A stretch of DNA of 64,000 bases from Caprella mutica (lineage: Eukaryota; Arthropoda; Malacostraca; Amphipoda; Caprellidae), in assembly GCA_947561585.1 (NCBI GenBank), contig CANNZV010001635.1, positions 1-64,000 on the forward strand, read 5' to 3'. The notes beneath the pieces were generated by a model that searched no databases, was not told the origin of the DNA, and saw nothing but the letters and a program-made list of their open reading frames with translations. Both the position numbers and the translations under genes were made by a program. How positions within the stretch are numbered: position 1 is the first letter of the stretch; each line of letters starts with the position of its first letter. Shown piece by piece: positions 59,226 to 64,000 of this stretch.

Positions 59226-59384
59226 AAAGTTTGTAACATGAGTTACCAGTGTTGTGATAAAATGAATTGTTCTCAAAGTATGCTGGACCCAGGTCCCCAC
59301 ATTTAATATATTTAAAGATAAATTTAGTTACTTGAAAATATTGTTATGCTCCATGTTAGATCATGCTCTCCATCTCTCTCCAAA

Positions 59385-59592
59385 TGACTAATGAAGCTGA
59401 ATTTCTCTCCAAATCGATTCAATTTCATAATAATGGTAAATTTCTCTTCAAAATATTAAATAACATTATAGCATAGGAGAAAATTAGATGTTTTTCTCCA
59501 ATTTGCAATGAAAGGCTTAAATTTACAACTCAAACTCGCCAATATATTGGCGAGTAAGGACTTGCTTTTTTATCTTGGTTGGATGCAATTGC
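59385..59592. repeat. third copy of repeat module V
   Basis: AATTTCTCTCCAAATCGATT ... ATTATAGCATAGGAGAAAAT ... AACTCGCCAATATATTGGCG in the same orientation as 57655-57855. A further degenerate copy lies in intron 1 of the BAR gene (17.23-17.41 kb). Confidence 0.65.
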
Positions 59593-60158
59593 ATCTCTGG
59601 AGACTATTTTAAGAGTAATTTACTTATTATTTACGTGTTTTGCTACTTACTTCACTTCTCTAAAGTCACTAATAAGATATTTGATTTAAATTTTGTAGGA
59701 AAGTTATTAGCTAGCTGACTGGTGACATTGTTTCAGCAATGTCCTGTGTGAGTGTCCATACACAAAATTAATTTTTAGTTCAAAATGATTTTAGGAAAAC
59801 TCACAATAATGATCAACATTAATAAATGAATAGAATGATTATTCACTATTTACAACATTCGTTTAATTAATAAGCCACTTTTAATTAAAGAACTAATTTA
59901 TCAATTTTGTTTTATAAGGGTATCCGTTAATTTGTTCAAATTGCTGGAGCCTGGAAATATCTGAAAAAGCTTTGGTTTTTGTACATTCAGTTAGGTAGTA
60001 GACTCCAGCTTTGGAATGTCAAATTTGGTTAGATTTTGGCTATTCAGTCCTATTTTCTCTCCATATCATTCCTGCTCTTCTAGCCAATATGAACTACCAT
60101 ACCATATAATTTGATTTATTTATTTTGTTAATAACATTATTCCTTTCTCTTTTTCCAG
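59593..60158 (+). other. probable intron upstream of the right-hand gene's coding exon
   Basis: AT-rich DNA ending in the pyrimidine-rich acceptor CCTTTCTCTTTTTCCAG at 60158. No coding exon seen; the first exon of the gene was not located. Confidence 0.5.
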
Positions 60159-60505
60159 ATGCTACATCTTACTGAAGTGAGGAGCGGATTATAAGCGATA
60201 TAACCATTACCAATTTTGTCTCCTGGAAACAAGCTAATCAAAATGGACAATGATCTAGCGGACACAAGGCTCGTCTGAGTACTGTTCCTCTCTGACAAAA
60301 TGTATCCCCAGGAAATTTCATGCCAAAGGTGCTGTGGCTACTACATGAGAGGTCGAAGCTTGACCATTGTCTGTTCATTCTCACCAGTTTAGTTCTAGAA
60401 TTCCACGAAGCTTTTCTGTCAAGAAATTTATTAGCTTCGATGATCTGGACATCTGTTCCAAACTTTTTATTGTGTTTCTAGTAATTTGATTACCAATCCA
60501 TCAAA
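60159..60505 (+). promoter_or_regulatory. 5' leader with several upstream ORFs
   Basis: The segment between a strong acceptor (TTTTTCCAG|ATG) and the main ATG at 60506. It contains complete short frames: 60159-60194 (11 codons), 60243-60278 (11), 60300-60392 (30) and 60320-60481 (53), the last containing an in-frame ATG at 60440. All end before the main start. Such leaders usually reduce main-frame translation and can make it conditional. That this is UTR is inferred from the acceptor and the following long frame. Confidence 0.55.
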
Positions 60506-63500
60506 ATGTCAGTTGAGTGCACTATTGCTTCTGCTGAAAAAGAATCTGTTGATGAATCTAAAAAAGATGAGGTAGGACTTAAGGAAACTCCTGTTGATGC
60601 TAAGTCCAGCAGTCCTTCTTATGTTCCTCAAGAGACGGCTATTTCTGAGAGCATGAGCTCGCCCTCCTCATCAAACACGTCAACCACCTCTTCCCCCAAC
60701 TCGATGCCTACATCAGTGTCATCAGTTTGCAGTTTACTGATAGGGTCATCCACTCCGGGCTCCACACCAAACTCTCTTCCAAGTGCTGCCTCCACCCCAC
60801 AAAATTCCAATGGTGAAGAATCAAGTATAGTCTCACCAGCATCTGCTATTACCAGACCCAGATCTGACAACTGTGACTCTGATAAGGGAAATCAGATGTC
60901 AGAAAATACTTCATCTCAATCTGATGTGATCTCCCCCTCCATTTCACATGATGACCCTCCTGTAACCAAAGAGAATTCATCACCAATTATTCCACCTATC
61001 TCTTCACCTGCTGATGATTTCTCTTCACCAGCAGGAGATGGTGGTTGTGCTGATAACTCCACACCCACACTACCATACAGTGATCCCCACACACCTTTTT
61101 CTCCCAACCACAATGAGGCAGCTAGTAAACTCAATAAGAAGGATAATCAGGATGGCTGTGGTGATGATTCTTTTGGTGATAACAATGATAAATATGAAGA
61201 GATTTTAGATAAGTCCTCACCTTCTGAACCAATGCCCAATACTCCCATTGTCAAGTCTGTCAGTCCCAAAATGACTGCTGAAAACATCACTGATGGAGTT
61301 AATGATTTGTACAATGAAAGTAATGCCGGAGACAAATGGCAACACCCTGTGAATTCTACAATGAATACAAGTATCATGTCTCCATATGCTAATAGAACAC
61401 ATACTGCAAATGCCAATGAACCATTCAATTCTGGTAGAGACAACCACTGTTATCCTATTGGAGAGAATATGGGTGGATATTTCTACAGAGAGGGAAATCC
61501 AAATCCTACTCCACCTTACCCTACTCCTCCATACCCAACACCACCATACGGGAATATGTCAGCAGCTACTGGAACATATTCTAATGGGAATAATATTTAT
61601 ACAAATCCATGCACTGGGTTCTCAGGTGCTGCTGGCTATCCCACTCCCAGTACTCCTAGCTCTGGCTACACTAATCCCAACACACCAAGCTCAAGTTATC
61701 CCAATCCTACTACCCCCAATTCTAGTTGTGGTAATCCTACAACACCCAATTCAGCCTATCACAACCCCACTACTCCAAATGCTTGTTACCCCAATCCAAC
61801 AACTCCAAATTCATACCCAAACCCTGCAACACCTACAAATAACCCACCATGCAGTACATCATCATCTAACTCCAGTGGTATGACTCTTTCTGTGAACAAC
61901 AGTTTAGCCTCTACATCTCCAAGCTCAGGAATTCCTAACTCTCAAAAATCAAATAATCAAAACTATACAAATCCATCTACTCCTGGATCCAGTTATCCTA
62001 ATCCATCTACTCCTGGATCCAGTCATCAAAATCCATCTACACCTTCGAATTTCCAAAACCCTTCACCAAATGCTTCTGGGTACCAGAATCCTTTGACTCC
62101 AGGATCAAATTATCCAAATCCTTCTCCTGGATCAAATTATCCTAATCCATCTACTCCAGCAAGCAGCTATCCAAATCCTTCTACTCCTGGCATTTCTTAT
62201 CAGAATCCAGGCACTCCTAGTTCCAATTATCCAAATCCTACTACTCCTGGATCTGCTTATCCAAATCCAACTACACCTGGATCTGCTTATCCAAATCCAA
62301 CTACTCCTGGATCTGCTTATCCAAATCCTACTACTCCTGGATCTGCTTATCCAAATCCAACTACTCCTGGATCTGCTTATCCAAATCCAACTACTCCTGG
62401 ATCTGCTTATCCAAATCCAACTACTCCTGGATCTGCTTATCCAAATCCAACTACTCCTGGATCTGCTTATCCAAATCCAACTACTCCTGGATCTAATTAT
62501 CCTAATCCTTCTACATCTGGATCTAATTATCCTAATCCTTCTACATCTGGATCTAATTATCCTAATCCTTCTACATCTGGATCTAATTATCCTAATCCTT
62601 CTACATCTGGATCTAATTATCCTAACCCAACTACATCTGGAGCAAGTTATCCAAATCCTACCACTCCAGGATCTAGTTATCCAAATCCTACCACTCCAGG
62701 ATCTAGTTATTCAAATCCTGCAGCTCAGGGTCCTTCATTTCGAAATTCTACAGCTTCATCAAGTTTTTCTAATAAGAATGCCCCATCAAGTTATTGTGAA
62801 GGCTCTTCTGTTCCAAGGTCAAATTTTCAAAATCCTGCCTTATCAATTTCTAATTGTTCAAATACTTCATCTGAAAATAATGTACTTAAATCCAGCTCCG
62901 TTTGTTCAGAGTTTCTTACTCCCACATCTTCTATGCCTAAAACTGATAAAACTAGCTCTGTTTATGATAACTCCTCTTTCCACAATTCTTCAAACTTGAG
63001 ATTGAATTACAGAGAATCTTCTTCTGCTAATGCCCCTCCATTTTATCCTACACAAACTGAAGACTTTCCCGTAAAATATGAAGGCTATGACAACTACGGT
63101 CCAATGAATTCTTGTCGGGGAAACAATCTGCCATATGGCTCAGAATCGGCTTACATGGATTGTCTACCAGAAAAGAGCAAATCTTACCAGTCTAACAAAT
63201 CCATGAGTGGAAATGAGAGTAATTTCATGATGCCAAATTCCTACCAAGCACATGGAAATGAAGCCCTGGAAGCCTTGTCCAACATGACCAATTCTCAGCA
63301 CGGCCTTGATGTACAGAGCATGTCAAACTTTCTATCCAATACTATGTTGAATAATTTATCCCAAATGAACAGTGGTGATATGCCCATGAATGATCAGTTC
63401 TTGCAGAATGAGAGAATGATGGAAGGGATGCTACCCCACATGAATTCAATGAAAGGATCCAATTTTGATTTCTCTCAGCACTACATGAAGCAGAGCATGA

Positions 63501-64000
63501 TTGACAACATGCCTCCACACATGCAGAACATCAGTGCCAATATCTTCAACGACAACCTAATGAATGCTTTGTCGCAAATGTCTTCAACCATGGGTGCCAA
63601 CTTGGATAGTTGGTTAGCCTCTGAAGGTAGTGATCTACAAAGCCAACTTTCTAATTCTGGTATGAGTTCATCAGCGAACCTACAGAGTAACCCTTTGTTT
63701 CACAATCCTGTTAATTCCATGAACTACGATGGCCGAACAAAGTCGAAAAAGGGTGCAAGGAATGATCAGCCCAGTTCATCTGCGTTGATATCTTCTGATA
63801 ACAGCATGTCAATCGATCCTCAAATGTTATATTCCAAACCACAAGTGAGCAATCCCAAACCTGCAGAAAGTTCTACAATCACACCGCCAGATGCAATTTA
63901 CTATAATATAACTCCAGACTCTTACTATAATCAATCTTATAACTACTTACCAGAGGGCACTAGCATCAATGTAGAACATCGTAGGATGAACTGTCCATGC
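60506..64000 (+). CDS. large Ser/Thr/Pro/Asn-rich protein with tandem decapeptide repeats (partial, runs off the window)
   Basis: An uninterrupted frame of 1,165 codons from ATG 60506 (context CAAAATGT) to the last base. Residues 1-330 are acidic and Ser/Thr/Pro-rich (MSVECTIASAEKESVDESKK at the start). Residues about 330-740 are repetitive, grading from PYPTPPYPTPPY through YPNPTTPNS to a regular 10-residue repeat, SAYPNPTTPG (eight copies), then SNYPNPSTSG (five). Residues 740-1165 are Ser/Asn/Met-rich (EALEALSNM; NMPPHMQNISANIFND) with a short basic stretch RTKSKKGAR. The last visible residues, EHRRMNCPC, may begin a Cys-rich domain. There is no signal peptide or membrane segment. I do not recognise the family. 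The composition fits a nuclear regulatory protein; RRxxCxC would also fit the start of a Buttonhead-type box, which is a guess. It is one long exon with no donor reached. Confidence 0.75.
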   Translation, partial: MSVECTIASAEKESVDESKKDEVGLKETPVDAKSSSPSYVPQETAISESMSSPSSSNTSTTSSPNSMPTSVSSVCSLLIGSSTPGSTPNSLPSAASTPQNSNGEESSIVSPASAITRPRSDNCDSDKGNQMSENTSSQSDVISPSISHDDPPVTKENSSPIIPPISSPADDFSSPAGDGGCADNSTPTLPYSDPHTPFSPNHNEAASKLNKKDNQDGCGDDSFGDNNDKYEEILDKSSPSEPMPNTPIVKSVSPKMTAENITDGVNDLYNESNAGDKWQHPVNSTMNTSIMSPYANRTHTANANEPFNSGRDNHCYPIGENMGGYFYREGNPNPTPPYPTPPYPTPPYGNMSAATGTYSNGNNIYTNPCTGFSGAAGYPTPSTPSSGYTNPNTPSSSYPNPTTPNSSCGNPTTPNSAYHNPTTPNACYPNPTTPNSYPNPATPTNNPPCSTSSSNSSGMTLSVNNSLASTSPSSGIPNSQKSNNQNYTNPSTPGSSYPNPSTPGSSHQNPSTPSNFQNPSPNASGYQNPLTPGSNYPNPSPGSNYPNPSTPASSYPNPSTPGISYQNPGTPSSNYPNPTTPGSAYPNPTTPGSAYPNPTTPGSAYPNPTTPGSAYPNPTTPGSAYPNPTTPGSAYPNPTTPGSAYPNPTTPGSAYPNPTTPGSNYPNPSTSGSNYPNPSTSGSNYPNPSTSGSNYPNPSTSGSNYPNPTTSGASYPNPTTPGSSYPNPTTPGSSYSNPAAQGPSFRNSTASSSFSNKNAPSSYCEGSSVPRSNFQNPALSISNCSNTSSENNVLKSSSVCSEFLTPTSSMPKTDKTSSVYDNSSFHNSSNLRLNYRESSSANAPPFYPTQTEDFPVKYEGYDNYGPMNSCRGNNLPYGSESAYMDCLPEKSKSYQSNKSMSGNESNFMMPNSYQAHGNEALEALSNMTNSQHGLDVQSMSNFLSNTMLNNLSQMNSGDMPMNDQFLQNERMMEGMLPHMNSMKGSNFDFSQHYMKQSMIDNMPPHMQNISANIFNDNLMNALSQMSSTMGANLDSWLASEGSDLQSQLSNSGMSSSANLQSNPLFHNPVNSMNYDGRTKSKKGARNDQPSSSALISSDNSMSIDPQMLYSKPQVSNPKPAESSTITPPDAIYYNITPDSYYNQSYNYLPEGTSINVEHRRMNCPC
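62222..62731 (+). repeat. 30 bp coding minisatellite, about 17 units
   Basis: In-frame 30 bp units. Eight near-identical units (TCTGCTTATCCAAATCCAAC, then TACTCCTGGA) occupy 62252-62491, five of a second type (TCTAATTATCCTAATCCTTC, then TACATCTGGA) 62492-62641, and further variants lie on both sides. The period never breaks and no unit carries a stop or frameshift. More diverged forms extend back to about 61.5 kb. Confidence 0.95.

Noticed and set aside
61014..62999. frames of 64-165 codons in the right-hand gene on + and -
   Set aside because: Shadows of the continuous 1,165-codon frame; their His/Ile/Leu/Pro-rich translation is the off-frame reading of the 30 bp repeat.

Overview
The window looks like nuclear DNA of an insect, most likely hemipteran-grade, though the order is inferred. 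It is AT-rich. Genes are split by GT-AG introns that range from about 135 bp to 10.7 kb, and introns and intergenic DNA are full of small inverted-repeat DNA transposons (MITEs and foldback elements), decayed Tc1/mariner copies and minisatellites. I see no bacterial operon, CRISPR array, rRNA or convincing tRNA. All gene models were spliced by hand from reading frame, splice signals and protein family patterns, because most exons are too short to stand out as open frames.

Layout. 1-7.3 kb is repeat-rich intergenic DNA: a 2.2 kb foldback element split by a 1,285 bp mariner, a 137 bp tandem duplication, a higher-order minisatellite and a perfect-consensus RFX X-box. 7.3-10.4 kb (+) is a DZIP1/Iguana-like ciliary zinc-finger coiled-coil gene. 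11.6-12.7 kb (-) is a complete three-exon ZSWIM7 (SWS1) homologue of 134 aa. 15.9-20.5 kb (+) is a five-exon gene of 695 aa combining a BAR-like domain with PPxY and two C-terminal NPF motifs. 24.0-46.4 kb (-) is a twelve-exon ZSWIM4/5/6-family gene of 1,401 aa whose introns carry most of the transposon load. From 60.2 kb to the right edge (+) a gene begins with a uORF-rich leader and then an uninterrupted 1,165-codon frame, rich in Ser/Thr/Pro/Asn, with a tandem decapeptide array; it runs off the window.

Relationships. DZIP1-like and ZSWIM7 are convergent. ZSWIM7 and the BAR gene are divergent across 3.1 kb of transposon debris. The BAR gene and the ZSWIM4/5/6 gene are convergent. The ZSWIM4/5/6 gene and the right-hand gene are divergent across about 14 kb. 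There is no sign that the genes form one pathway: their likely roles are ciliogenesis, homologous recombination, membrane curvature/endocytosis, a possible ubiquitin-ligase receptor, and an unknown (perhaps nuclear) low-complexity protein.

The most distinctive items are the BAR-PPxY-NPF protein, the decapeptide-repeat protein with its uORF leader, a MITE family present in seven copies of which six lie in introns of one gene (one leaving a 46 bp perfect palindrome beside a splice donor), and a TIR-bounded element built from a 29 bp repeat that also forms an array in the adjacent intron.
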